Source: Phytophthora colocasiae (taxonomy: Eukaryota > Oomycota > Peronosporomycetes > Peronosporales > Peronosporaceae). Taken from it: a stretch of DNA of 64,000 bases. The DNA lies in the NCBI GenBank assembly GCA_018806915.1, contig JAGKQI010000030.1, positions 528,501 to 592,500 on the forward strand, in the 5' to 3' direction. The notes beneath the pieces are model-generated. The model was not told the origin of the DNA and ran no database searches. It saw only the letters and a list, made by a program, of their open reading frames with translations. A program made the translations under genes and the position numbers. This document shows positions 10,073 through 19,674 of this stretch, in pieces (the stretch's first letter is position 1; each line of letters opens with the position of its first letter).

Positions 10073-11752
10073 CTATAGCGTTTCTGGGACCACAAGTCTC
10101 ATCAGGCGATCGCGATCACCACTTGATCTCGGCCCTGGTGGGCAGTAAAATAGCAGATCGTGTTCGTCTACCTCGTACTCGGAGGCGATCTTGGCGTAAG
10201 ATCCAGATTCGGCTCGAGTAAGATCCGCGATCTGCCCAGCCAGGTACTTCTTTAGTCCTGCGATCCAGACCTCCTCGTTCTGGGCTCGCCTGATCCGGTC
10301 AACCCGCATCTCCCGGATCAGTTCCTCTCGCAGGACAGCGGCACCAGGTCGCGCTCGGGCTGCACACGTGGCTACGGCCGACACTTGCACAGTTCGATCT
10401 TCAATTCGAGGGATCAACACCTCATTAAGCCGATTCAGGGTGATCAGATCGCACCGATCCGTCTCATCGCGGACCTCGATCCCGCTTCCTCGCTGCAGCG
10501 CGGCGCTCGCCAAGCTATCTGCACTCCCGTTCCAGTCTCTCTTCACATGGACAAGCTCGTGATCTCCCCAATTCCGCAAGTGATCCAGCACCTTCTGTTT
10601 CAGTAACGTCAATCCTGGCTCCTTACAGTCGATCTCGCCCCGAACCTGTCCGATCACCAGGTTCGAATCGCCACAAACGACCAAACGACGGCGTTCTAAC
10701 TGAGCGATCATGCTAAGACCTAGCAAGAGTCCACGGTATTCCGCTTCATTGACCGTAAGGCCTTCAGCATAATCCGATCGAGCCTTGATCACTTTCCACT
10801 CCGGCAAACTCCACACGATCGCGCTGAAAGCGCCTCCTCCTCGTTTCACGCGTGCCGATCCGTCGAAACTTACTACCCATAGCTCCTCACCTGGATCTAC
10901 GGTGGGAATCGGCATCTGGATCTTACGCCTTGGTTCCTTCTGTGGCGCGATCGCGATCAGGGCTGCGTCGATCTCCGATCTAGGCGTTATATTAGCTGCG
11001 ATCGTCCCCAGTATCTCATCCTCTCCCTTCGTACACTTCGTGATCTCGAGTGTCCATGGGGACAGGAGAGCAGACCATTGTCCCAGACGCCCTTGAAGGC
11101 CGGCAGACTTGAACAGCCAGGCAAGCGTGGAGTGTCTGGTTAGGACCTTGATCCGACGTCCCACCAACAGGGTGTAGTGTAGATCCAGGATCCGAAGTAG
11201 AGCCAACACCTCCTTTTCGGCAACATTATAGTTTAACTCGTTCGTCTTCAAGGTTCGGCTGGCAAACGCGACCGGGTGGTAGATCTGGTCGTGTTCCTGC
11301 ATTAGTGCGGCGGAAATCGCCCAGTCACTGGCATACACGATCACCACGGGTAACTTTGTCATGTCGAAGTGACGAAGGATCGGGGTCGACGCGATCTTGG
11401 TTTTCAAGGCTGTAAACGCCCTGTGTGTCCTACCCCACCTTTCGTCGCCAGCTCTTTGGGCCAGATTGGCTCCGACCTTGCTTGAACAGGGGGGAGGCGT
11501 CGCCCCCAAGTTAAGATCCGGCGTACTATTCCCCTTTTGAGTCAAGGTGTCGGGTGATCCATCCTGATTCGACTTAAGCGCGACGGGATCTCGATTGATC
11601 GGGTCCGTACTATCCATGATCTTTCGAAGATCTGGTCGCTTCTTCAGTTCTGCGAACTCCACTTCACGTAGTTCATATAGGACCGATGCATAGATCGCAT
11701 AATCCTCGATGAACCGACTATAGTAATTCAAACTTCCCAGGAACGATTGCAT
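10073..11752 (-). pseudogene. RT thumb, RNase H and second (archaeal-type) RNase H, family G copy 1
   Basis: The open segment begins at the FLGSLNYYSRFI motif after RT. A linker of about 60 residues follows, then the Gypsy RNase H (VVIVYASDWAISAALMQ, VAFASRTL, YNVAEKEVLALL, LTRHSTLAWL). After that comes a separate RNase H of the archaeal/plant type (VVSFDGSARVKRGGGAFS, VNEAEYRGLLLGL, CGDSNLVIGQVRG, VKRDWNGSADSLASAA), which contains the expected D, E, D and late D residues. Dual RNase H Gypsy elements are known from oomycetes and from plant Tat elements. The segment ends at the in-frame TAG at 10073. Confidence 0.9.
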
Positions 11753-12480
11753 GGATCGGAGCGACCCAGGAATGGCAGATCCGTCAGAGACTTCAGGTCT
11801 TTCGGGTTTGCCTCAATCCGTCGATCGACACTTTGTGTCCGAGATATTCCACCTTATCCATGCCCCAGAAGCTCTTCGCCACACTGATCGAGAGATTCCA
11901 CTTATCACAGGCCTCCAATAGGTCTTCCACCCGATCGCACATTTGATCCCATGTTCCAGCCGTGATCAAGATATCGTCGATGTAGGATCTCCGTCCTAGA
12001 ACCGACGGGCGACCAGGATCTTCCGGGACCCCTGATTCAAACACATCTGTAGAGTCTTTCGTATTCCCTGACTGGGAGATCTTCAAAAATCCATATAGGG
12101 CGTTGTCCACAAGACGTTGATAGATCTGAGGGGCGTTCTTCAGCCCGAACGGCATGCGATTCCACTCGAAGAGGCCGAACGGGGTGATGAAAGCTGAGAT
12201 CGCGCGAGCTCGATCGGTCATTGACACGACCCAGAATCCACTCGCCATGTCTAATGAACAGTACCACAGAACCTTGTCAAGATCTTCTAACAGGTCATTG
12301 ATCAGAGGCATTGGGTAGATCATCAGCCTCGTGAGACCGTTCACCAGCCGATAATCGATACATAGTCGGATGTCTACACCGTTCTTCTTGATGATCACCA
12401 CGATCGGCGATGCCCATGGCGAGGTCGATGGCCGGATGATCTTGGCAGCTAGGAGTCGCTTTGATGAGATCCGATACTTT
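11753..12480 (-). pseudogene. Reverse transcriptase core, family G copy 1 (frameshifted)
   Basis: RT motifs are visible in order: IIRPSTSPWASPIVVIIKK, RLCIDYRLVNGLT, SLDMASGFW, FEWNRMPFGLKNAP and the catalytic SYIDDILIT. About 35 extra residues sit between the FGLKNAP block and YIDD. One-base differences from copy 2 at about 11774, 11814 and 12455, and a three-base difference near 12250, break the frame in this copy. Copy 2 is continuous here, so the gaps could be errors. Confidence 0.88.
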
Positions 12481-14281
12481 CTCGCGGAACTGTGGCGCCA
12501 CCTTTCGGACTCGTTGTGCGATCGGCTTTGCATCACCCACGTCGATATCGCATATAACACCCTTGGCCGCTGGAGGAAGTGCGTTTCCCTTTCCGATCAG
12601 GAGATGTCGCTTCTTCCAAATAATCTGTCGAAGTTTCTCGATCTCCTCCGGGGTAGCCGATCCCGGATTTCCTACTTGCAGATCTTCGATCCTGACTTCT
12701 TCAGTGGTGGAAATCTGGATCTCCGGTACTACTGCGAGATTATCGGCTAGATCTTCGGCCGAAAAATCGCCACTTTCGTGTAAGTGGGTCTGATCAGCGT
12801 TCTCGATCCCTTCGGGAGATGTCGGATCCGGTTCATCCGTTGATTGATCACGCAGCCTATCGTCCTTGGCTGTCAAGATCGGGGTGTCTTTAACCATGGG
12901 GACGGCATCGGCGTCGGATACATGTTGGATCTCGATTTGAAAATCCGGTTTTTCTGTTTTTACCTCGATCTCTTCTTCGCATGTCCGATCTGTCCGATCT
13001 GGGGCCTGATCTGGCAAGCTCTCATTCGTCTCAGTCTCACCGCCCCCAGCTTCGCCACTCGGGGTCTTGTCGGAACTGATCGTGATCGGTGGGGTATCCA
13101 TGGGATCCGGTTGGGGATCGATGAATGCGACCTTGACTTCGGCCGTATCGGTCGGTGATCGCGGTTCCAATGTCGATATTGGTGCAGGATCAGGATCGGT
13201 CTTGATTGCCCCACCTCGACGGAGTATAGATCGCGCGGCGTAACGTAGGTCGGCCGTTCGACCGACGGTAAGGGGATCTCTACGGTTTCCTGAGGTTCCG
13301 GTCTTGCGTCCACCGTCGCTTCTAGAGCCAGATTCTGCCACTCCATGTAACGCCGGGACCCGACCGACACAAACCCGGGGTAGCGAGGAACTTTTTCTTG
13401 ATCAAGTACCATCCCGACATGTAATCTGTGATCCAGTCGTAAAATCTTCTCGCTCAAATTCGTGATCACTAAGTACCGAGTTCGGCCGGGTCCATTTACC
13501 ACGGTAGGTACCCATCGGTCGCCTCTAGTCACCCACAATTTCTCCGTCGCCGATAATTTCACTCTCGATGCCGTCTCTTCAGATCCCCCAACTGGGATAT
13601 GTAGATCTTCCTCCAATTTTACCGATCTTACCTTCTCCCCGTATAATCTCTTGCGACCACTAAGTGGGATCCCCACTTCATTAGGTAAGCACATCGATCC
13701 CTTCGCTAGATCCATCCGGACCCCAGCCGGGATCATGAAATCCATACCCAGGATCGCATCCTGCCCGGATAGATCCCCGATCCAAATATCGAAAAAGTAG
13801 ACCAAGTATCCCGCAAGCGTGATTTTGATCCTCGTTCTTCCCTCGGTGGTGTACACATTATCACCGATCCCAACACACTCCTGTCTCTGACTAGTGTCAA
13901 AGTGGCACCCAACCTTACGAGCAAAGGTGGTATCCAAGATGGATACCTCGGCGCCAGTGTCCAGGAGCAAGATCGCTCTTTCATGATTAATCTTGCCTGA
14001 GATCTTGGCTTGGCGGAACCATTTTCCTGGTGCGTGGTATTTCCAGTACCCCTGGATTCTCCTTCCTTGAGATCCAAGGCCACTTCCGCACCAGATCGCG
14101 AGAACTCATCGATCCGGGGAAGACTCGCGATCTTAGCAGTATACGAATGCAACTTACATGTATTACCGCGCAGATCCGAATTCTCCCTATCTTGATCTCT
14201 CGATTTCTTGTTCACATATGCATAGATGCAGTACTCAGAACGCTCGGCTCGTACCGGTTTCCAAACCGGCGAGCGTCCTAG
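12456..14281 (-). pseudogene. Protease and acidic protease-RT linker, family G copy 1
   Basis: The frame is entered by -1 shift at 14281. About 100 basic residues lead to the aspartic protease (LLLDTGAEVSILD, then DAILGMDFMIPAGV) and on to a long acidic linker with repeated Asp/Pro/Thr that ends at the N-terminus of RT. A one-base loss near 14050 (relative to copy 2) and differences near 13045, 13228 and 12735 split the frame. The protease active site is intact. Confidence 0.85.
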
Positions 14282-14287
14282 TTTAAC
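14241..14287 (-). promoter_or_regulatory. -1 programmed frameshift signal, zinc-knuckle ORF to protease-pol (family G copy 1)
   Basis: On the minus strand the small ORF ends ATG TTA AAC TAG. GTTAAAC (14281-14287) is an X-XXY-YYZ-type heptamer in register, the variant used by arteriviruses. Seven bases later (14274-14280) a GC-rich stem-loop begins: CTCG-CCGGTTT pairing with AAACCGG-CGAG across a TA bulge, plus a possible outer CGCTCG/CGAGCG stem. A one-base slip back enters exactly the frame leading to the protease. It is unchanged in copy 2 at 27945-27991. Confidence 0.85.
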
Positions 14288-14589
14288 ATCTTTTCCACCT
14301 TCTCGGGAAACAGTCCGGCATGTCGGGTCGGATCGTACCACTTGCGGATCTGGTTGTAGAATTCTTCCATGGGGCATTCTCCAGCTTCATGGATCTCCCC
14401 ACAACCACGGCATGTATATAGACAGCGATCCGTTGGGTGGCCCCTCTTTCCGCACTTGTCACAGGTTAGACGCCTCCAGCAGTCCAGATCCGTGTGATTC
14501 CGCGATCCACAATGCGAACAGCGACCTCTATCGTGATCTGAGTGTCTGCGATCCGTGGTCCGGCCTCGGTCCTGCACGTTCGTGTTCAT
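14278..14589 (-). CDS. Zinc-knuckle nucleocapsid ORF, family G copy 1 (103 aa)
   Basis: This small basic protein has three tandem zinc knuckles: CSHCGSRNHTDLDC and CDKCGKRGHPTDRC (both C-x2-C-x4-H-x4-C) and CRGCGEIHEAGEC (C-x2-C-x3-H-x4-C). A short C-terminal helix ends at the frameshift site. Its ATG overlaps the gag stop as ATGA, so it could be made by termination-reinitiation or as a frameshifted gag extension, since it is also in the -1 frame of gag. It would bind element RNA. It is present identically in copy 2. Confidence 0.85.
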   Translation of the reverse strand: MNTNVQDRGRTTDRRHSDHDRGRCSHCGSRNHTDLDCWRRLTCDKCGKRGHPTDRCLYTCRGCGEIHEAGECPMEEFYNQIRKWYDPTRHAGLFPEKVEKMLN

Positions 14590-16769
14590 CCTCTGTGATC
14601 CGTGATCCGGCCTCGATCTTGCGAGTTCGTGTGCGATCGCGACTGATCCTGTTGGTGGGGGGCGCCCCCAGGACCGATCGGCTTGTCTTCTGACGCGGCA
14701 AGATATATCCTCCGGAGATCACCTTCAGAATCGGATCCATCCGATCCGGATATTTCTTCTGATTCTGAGCTCGGATCTTGAGTTTGGATCGCCCGTACCA
14801 CCGCTCGGGTGGGAGCTGCCGGGGCACTGGCCGGTGCCTTTTGTCTGTACTTCGATCCGAACGCAGATTTACGCTGCCTGCTTTTCGCCCGTTCCCGGGC
14901 ACGGAGTACCTCCTCCAGCTCCTCGACGTCACTCAGTCGGAGTAGGGTCAGCCGATCAGCTAACTCCGGATCTCCCAATGTCTCTATGTAGTGGTCCACA
15001 TGTTCTCGGCGGGCCTTAGGGCTCCCGTCCTTGATCTTCAGTCTAGCACGTAAAGCCGCCACGTTGAGCCGGTAGAGATAATCGAGAGGGGTTTCTTCCG
15101 ATCGCTTGCGAGCGTGATAGTATTGCCACGCGACCGACATACCCAACCCACAATATTGGGTCTGGAAACTGTCCAACAGATCCGCCCACTTGGTTTTCGT
15201 CGTTCGACTGAGCTGCCTGTACCAGTTCTTTGCCGGTCCCACCATCAGATCTGCAAACGTGAGGCATTTCTCTTCTTCCGTAGCCTGATCGCGTTGGAAC
15301 GCCGACTTGACCTTACTGATCCAGGCCCGAGCGCGATCTTCGTCCAGATCTTTACCCGCAAAATCTTTCAGATCCGAGATCGCTGAGATCCGGACCCGCT
15401 GGATCATCGACGATCCTCCTTGACCGATCGCCGCGGATGCGATCGTGGCTCGGCTCGACATCTGTCCCCCGGAACTTGGTATGCCCAGATCGTCCGGATC
15501 GTATTCCCATGCATCCGGATCCGAGGCCGTGACGGACTCCATTTCAACATCTAACTCCCCTTTGATCGGCGATCGGGGTGTCGCGAGATTCCGTTCTTTC
15601 AAGAAACGATCCATCGCCATTTGAAAGTAGTCGTCCAACTTGTTGCTCGATCCAGTGGAGTTAGTCGTCGGCGCGGTCTGGTCCGTCCGGATCCGGCGAT
15701 TTTCTTGCTGATCGGGCATCTTGACCTCCAGCTTCGCAGCCACCGATCGTGTATCCTGTTTCTTCATACGCGATTTCAGGAACTTGGCGCCGGAGGGCCC
15801 TAACGACATGCGTTGCAGCCTTCTCGGGCTATCTGAGTCTGGTTCCGAGGTCGCTGACGCGTAGCATGACGACCCAGTCTGATAGCCTGGGTCGGGCGTC
15901 AGTGGGCGCTCGCCGACCAAGATCTTGAGGGAATCGAATAGATCCTGGGTCGCAGATTGAATCGCTTGCAGTTCCAAGTCAAATAGAGAGTTCGGGTCGA
16001 ACTCTCCAGCCACCAAACCAGCTTCTTGGAGCAGATCAAGTAGGATCTTCACCGCGTTCAGGCGGTCCGAGCTAGTCCGGGGCTTCGACACTGGGCCGGT
16101 GAGGTTACCGATCTGGCGGACTTGTATGATCGTAAGAACAGGATCATTAAGCAAGGTCTCGCTTAGCCTCTTCCTGTAGTAGGCCTGTTCGATCGCGTCC
16201 TTGGTGATCGTTGATCCTGGGCTGATCACATCCTCTGGCTCTGAGTCTGGAGCCTTCAGCTTCGTCCGGGTGCTCTTGATCTTCTTTTTCTTGGTCGATC
16301 TTGAGGCAACAGTGGACTTGGTGAGCAGATTAGGTTTCAGCTTTGCTGATTCCTTATCGCTCGTGTGCGGATCTCGATTCTCATCGAGATCCGCAATGGC
16401 CCTCGACGGGGCCTTGGGAGGAATTCGAGGTTTTTCTTTGAGATCTGGGTTGCAATCCAGGTCTGCCTCGTGCCTGTCAGTAGAGATCCTCCCAGAACTC
16501 TGCTGATCTGTGGATCTTTCCGCTTTAAGCGATGCCTCCGTCGATCCAACCTTCGTAGGCACTTCTTCCCCTTGTTCTTCTTTAATCTTGACATCTTCTT
16601 GGGACTCACGGTGATATCCTCGGTTCGAATCCGGGCACGCGCACCATTGTGGTGGAGCGGATCCGCCCAAAATCTCGTTAGGGCAGGTCCCGATCACCAC
16701 TTGCGCCCAGACACCGACTAACGGAGGGGGTCCCCCGATGATCCGTGATCTAGCTGTGTGTAGTTTCAC
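14586..16769 (-). CDS. gag, family G copy 1 (727 codons, first Met inside the 5' LTR)
   Basis: The long gag has an N-terminal disordered Lys/Glu/Ser-rich half and a central capsid-like domain (FAGKDLDEDRARAWISKVKSAF, GPAKNWYRQLS, LLDSFQTQYCG, PLDYLYRLNVAALRARL). A basic/acidic C-terminal tail ends at the ATGA overlap. The frame has no stop from Met 16769, which is 122 bp inside LTR B, through the primer-binding site. Translation may therefore start in the LTR, as in yeast Ty1, or at an internal Met. Copy 2 is the same but has one extra T near 29966 that breaks it. Confidence 0.8.
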   Translation of the reverse strand: MKLHTARSRIIGGPPPLVGVWAQVVIGTCPNEILGGSAPPQWCACPDSNRGYHRESQEDVKIKEEQGEEVPTKVGSTEASLKAERSTDQQSSGRISTDRHEADLDCNPDLKEKPRIPPKAPSRAIADLDENRDPHTSDKESAKLKPNLLTKSTVASRSTKKKKIKSTRTKLKAPDSEPEDVISPGSTITKDAIEQAYYRKRLSETLLNDPVLTIIQVRQIGNLTGPVSKPRTSSDRLNAVKILLDLLQEAGLVAGEFDPNSLFDLELQAIQSATQDLFDSLKILVGERPLTPDPGYQTGSSCYASATSEPDSDSPRRLQRMSLGPSGAKFLKSRMKKQDTRSVAAKLEVKMPDQQENRRIRTDQTAPTTNSTGSSNKLDDYFQMAMDRFLKERNLATPRSPIKGELDVEMESVTASDPDAWEYDPDDLGIPSSGGQMSSRATIASAAIGQGGSSMIQRVRISAISDLKDFAGKDLDEDRARAWISKVKSAFQRDQATEEEKCLTFADLMVGPAKNWYRQLSRTTKTKWADLLDSFQTQYCGLGMSVAWQYYHARKRSEETPLDYLYRLNVAALRARLKIKDGSPKARREHVDHYIETLGDPELADRLTLLRLSDVEELEEVLRARERAKSRQRKSAFGSKYRQKAPASAPAAPTRAVVRAIQTQDPSSESEEISGSDGSDSEGDLRRIYLAASEDKPIGPGGAPHQQDQSRSHTNSQDRGRITDHRG
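16619..16646 (-). other. Extended tRNA primer-binding site, family G copy 1
   Basis: The plus strand carries a complete tRNA 3' end: T-arm (stem CTCGG, loop TTCGAAT, stem CCGGG), seven acceptor bases CACGCGC, discriminator A and CCA. One base then separates it from the LTR. The minus (element) strand is therefore complementary to 28 nt of a tRNA, ten more than the usual 18. The same sequence is at 30324-30351. Confidence 0.85.
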
Positions 16770-18020
16770 CTTGTGTACCCGTCGGTAGGCGGGTTACGCT
16801 CTTCCAGGTGACTTCTGAAGATGTCTTGTAGGTCGGAAGAAAGTCTTGCGTGACGCAGGGGTTTGAGGTAGCGTGGAAGTTCTTCACTCCACCTCTAAGT
16901 ACGTGATCCCGGTCGTAGGCGAGTTCTCGAGCCTTGATCCGGGTGCCTGGTTCTTGATCCAGGTCTTCCAATAGTCCAGTATTAGGGATTCGGTCCCTTC
17001 CTTTACGTTGCTTGCCGCTTCCGATAGCGGGGTCTTGAGGGGGCGAGATTCGACGGGATCGTCAGGCCAAACAACCAATTCCTTCCGGTCCGGGGTTTGC
17101 ACTTAAAGGACAGATCACTAGATAGGGCAAACCTGGCCAATATATTATCCAGACTTAACCGCTATACTAGGTCACGTATCCTTACCTTCTTGACGCTTGT
17201 AGGGCCAATGTAGTTCCCGGTTCCAGGCGTAGCGAAGGCACTTGTGTGGTTCAGGGCAAATTCGAGTCTCTTTATGGTTATTCCTATGCCTACTAATCCC
17301 ATCCTGATTTACTATCCTACGATCACATGACACTGGCTACAGAGCTGATCCCTAGCTTGATTCCCCTAACCCTGATCTTGAGCCGATTCCGTACTTAACC
17401 GAAGCTTGATCTCGCACTTAACCGAAGCTTGATCTCGCACTTAACCGAAGCTTGATCTCGCACTTAACCGAAGCTTGATCTCGCACTTAACCGAAGCTTG
17501 ATCGCTGCCTGATCCCGCTTGGTGATCCTTCAAAGAATCCGGATCAGGCCACAAGAAGAGTCTGCGTCGCGCCTGGGGTTGACCTTGATCCGGAGCTGAT
17601 CCCGTACTTATACGGGAGAGGATCATTGCGCGATCTTGCGTGATCTCGCTTCGTCGCCGCCCGGGGAAGTTGGATCGTGCTGTTAGAGGCTTCGGGGCGC
17701 CAGGGTAAGCTGATCATGCTCGCTTGGGGCCCCGTCATCGTTGATCGCGCGAGAACATCCTTGATTTCCCCATTCTTCCTCCGGCAGGATTCGGATCACC
17801 CACGAACACCACGGCAGGATTCGGATCACCCACGAACACCGCTCCACCTGCTTCTTCGCCGGTGTCTCCGTTGCCTGTTCCCGGCGGGACCCATCGTACC
17901 TTCGTCTGATTCGACCCAGATCTGGCGATCACAGGTCCCCCCTGTCGCTCGTTCCGACTCTATTCGGGTTCGTGGCTGACATCGCCTCTCCGGGAAAAAT
18001 TTTTCGTCCGCTTCACCACA
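16648..18020 (-). repeat. LTR B, family G (1373 bp)
   Basis: It has the same TGTGGTG...CACCACA ends as LTR A. It shares with LTR C the two bases that distinguish both from LTR A, so it derives from the original 5' LTR. It has five 23-bp units instead of six and one G fewer near 17032. Old gag sequence follows immediately after a CCAC. Confidence 0.92.
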
Positions 18021-18362
18021 CCACCGAAGGAGGGTCTCGTCCTCCTTCCCCGTGTAGGTACTCACGTGGAGTTTCAACGACTCCACGCGTGGCTTAGGGG
18101 AAGCCACCGAGGCAGCAACATCTCGTTGCTCGCTAATATCAAAATTGTACCCCAGAGCAACACCGTGTTGCTCTGTCGGCGATAGCGTACGAAGCATCGT
18201 AGCTACCGCTGCCTCTCCAATGACTCGCGAGAGTCTTTGGAGAGCCTCCCACTCTGGATCAGACAGGTGGGCACAGTCCGTGCGCGTCACGGACATTTGA
18301 GGGGTCCCAGCAGATCCCTCATCCATTGGGGAGTTCTCTACCCCGCGTTCGTATGACTCCAT
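18021..18362 (-). pseudogene. Older gag, 5' part (first duplicate)
   Basis: From Met 18362 the minus strand encodes the N-terminus of the interrupted old gag: a helical LSDPEWEALQRLSRVIGEAAVATML segment followed by the conserved YTGKEDETLLRW block just before the insertion point. Coding continues at 4064 once the young element is removed. A second copy lies at 31750-32085 with a small difference in the middle. Confidence 0.8.
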
Positions 18363-18411
18363 ACGAACGAACAGCAGTCGGTCGTGGGACGGACTACAAA
18401 GTGCTACCAGG
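18363..18411 (-). other. Leader with putative primer-binding site of the old gag element
   Basis: The minus strand reads TGGTAGCAC two bases inside LTR D, the same primer-binding nonamer as in family L. The rest is a short untranslated leader. Confidence 0.55.
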
Positions 18412-18871
18412 TGTAATGGGTCTACCTAGACCTATTAGGTGGCGTACACGTGCGCTTACGTATATGAGGAAGCGTGCAATTAGAATAGACTTAATTTAAG
18501 TATACTTATTTAAATAAGTATAATTATATCAAATATAACTAAATTAAACTGCAAAATACCGTAAAATGAGAACTGTTATTGAATTTGGCATAAGCCAATT
18601 ATGGACCTCCTAAAACTGTTTGTTATCTATTTCAAAATGGTCTGCCAACGTGTGGTTGGCAGAAACTCTGCTCAGTGATTGGTAGAAATCCGTTACTTTC
18701 TACCAATAATATGCACAAATGCACACGAACCATCCAATAATGTGATTCGCCCATGTATCCATTGGTGTGTACAGCACACCAAGGTCTGAGGCCCATTTCC
18801 AACCTCTAACAGTTATCCTAACTGTTAGAGTTACAAGTGGTACAACCACTTGTACGTGTAACCCCGTTAAA
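18412..18871 (-). repeat. LTR D, 5' LTR of the old gag element (first duplicate; about 460 bp)
   Basis: It starts TGTAATGGG and ends CCCCGTTAAA, an imperfect inverted pair resembling the family L LTR end. The centre is very AT-rich. It directly precedes the old gag leader on the minus strand. It is duplicated at 32135-32594. Confidence 0.7.
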
Positions 18872-19191
18872 ATTGAAGCCTCATTCGCCCCACGCCACGT
18901 TGAGCTCCAGCCCCGCGATAACCCAAACACACTCGTCTCGAGTGCGTCCTCGAACCCCTCACTCCGCTCTTTGGTCAGCGATGCTTGAGAGGCTTCGAGC
19001 TTGTCCATCCGGTCGGCCATCCCCTTGAGTAGGTCCACGATCAGCTCGTACTTGTCCGGGGAGTGCGCCACAGCCACCTTGACTTCCGCTTCTTCTACCT
19101 CCGTTGAGCTGACCCTTCCGCGTTCAGACGTGCTGCTCGGGGAGCCAGGCTCGTGGCGGTTGTCGGTGGTAACGTCGGTAGTTGGGCTCAT
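18872..19191 (-). pseudogene. Second gag-like N-terminal fragment (first duplicate)
   Basis: From Met 19191 the minus strand encodes an acidic Ser/Thr leader and a coiled-coil segment (DLLKGMADRMDKLEASQASL) typical of the N-terminus of some oomycete Gypsy gag proteins. LTR D cuts it off, which suggests the old gag element inserted into yet another retroelement. The identity is tentative. Confidence 0.5.
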
Positions 19192-19674
19192 AACCTATTG
19201 GTTGATGTCGAGACGGCTTGTGCACTAGAAGTAAAAGTAGAAGTGATTGAGATTAAGGTCTTAGCGCTAGCTCTTCCTTCCTGCAGACCCTTGGTCTTCC
19301 CAGTGCTAGTTCGATCTCCTCACATGCACGATGGCGATGCAGCCGCCACCACCAGAGTTCAGATCTCGTTCCTGCTCCCGTCTGCTGCAACTCACAGCTC
19401 TTCGGAAAGCCTGCGCCCCGATGGAAACTCGTCACTCGACTGCAACTTGCAGCTCGAGCAGCAACCCGAAACGTCGTTTCTAACAGTTTGTACCAGGCAG
19501 ATGAGATCCTTCGTCTAAACACTGAAATCGCTCGTCTGCGGTCGGGAACGGGAGGTACCGTCAGTGAAGACGCAGTCGCCGCCTTGCAAGATCAGCGAAC
19601 CCAGCACAACGCGAGCGACGAGATTCCGAGCGGCGAATGGCTCGAATCCAGGCACAGCTAGACTCTGCGCTCGG
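19192..19674 (+). pseudogene. N-terminal remnant of the old copy's antisense ORF (first duplicate)
   Basis: The plus strand from about 19390 encodes, with breaks, residues matching the start of the family G antisense protein (KLVTRLQLAA, then ADEILRLNTEIARLRSGTG). It belongs to the old family G copy and is identical to about 33100-33399. At 19675-19685 it switches into young-element sequence. I see no other gene in 19192-19390. Confidence 0.65.

Larger units (their letters stand above)
4065..18020 (-). mobile_element. Family G Ty3/Gypsy element, copy 1 (LTR A to LTR B)
   Basis: This is a full-length element of about 14 kb on the minus strand with LTRs at both ends, a polypurine tract next to the 3' LTR and a primer-binding site next to the 5' LTR. 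It encodes gag, a zinc-knuckle ORF, and protease-RT-RNaseH-RNaseH-integrase-chromodomain, with an extra ORF on the opposite strand. CCAC precedes LTR A and follows LTR B, a 4-bp target-site duplication. LTRs A and C differ at only two substitutions that I noticed (near 4080 and 4346), so the insertion is young. Confidence 0.9.
5965..19674. repeat. Tandem duplication unit 1 (about 13.7 kb)
   Basis: The interior of family G from 5965, LTR B, the old gag 5' part, LTR D and the start of the old family G copy make one unit. It repeats as 19675-33399 in the same orientation. Unit junctions and the crossover interval are described in the findings. Confidence 0.85.

Noticed and set aside
16619..16646. 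Possible tRNA gene
   Set aside because: Only the T-arm, acceptor 3' strand and a CCA are present, next to an LTR; it is a primer-binding site, and nuclear tRNA genes do not normally encode CCA.
18489..18560. AT-rich tract as a replication origin or centromere-like element
   Set aside because: It is the middle of an LTR duplicated with the surrounding retroelement, which explains its presence.
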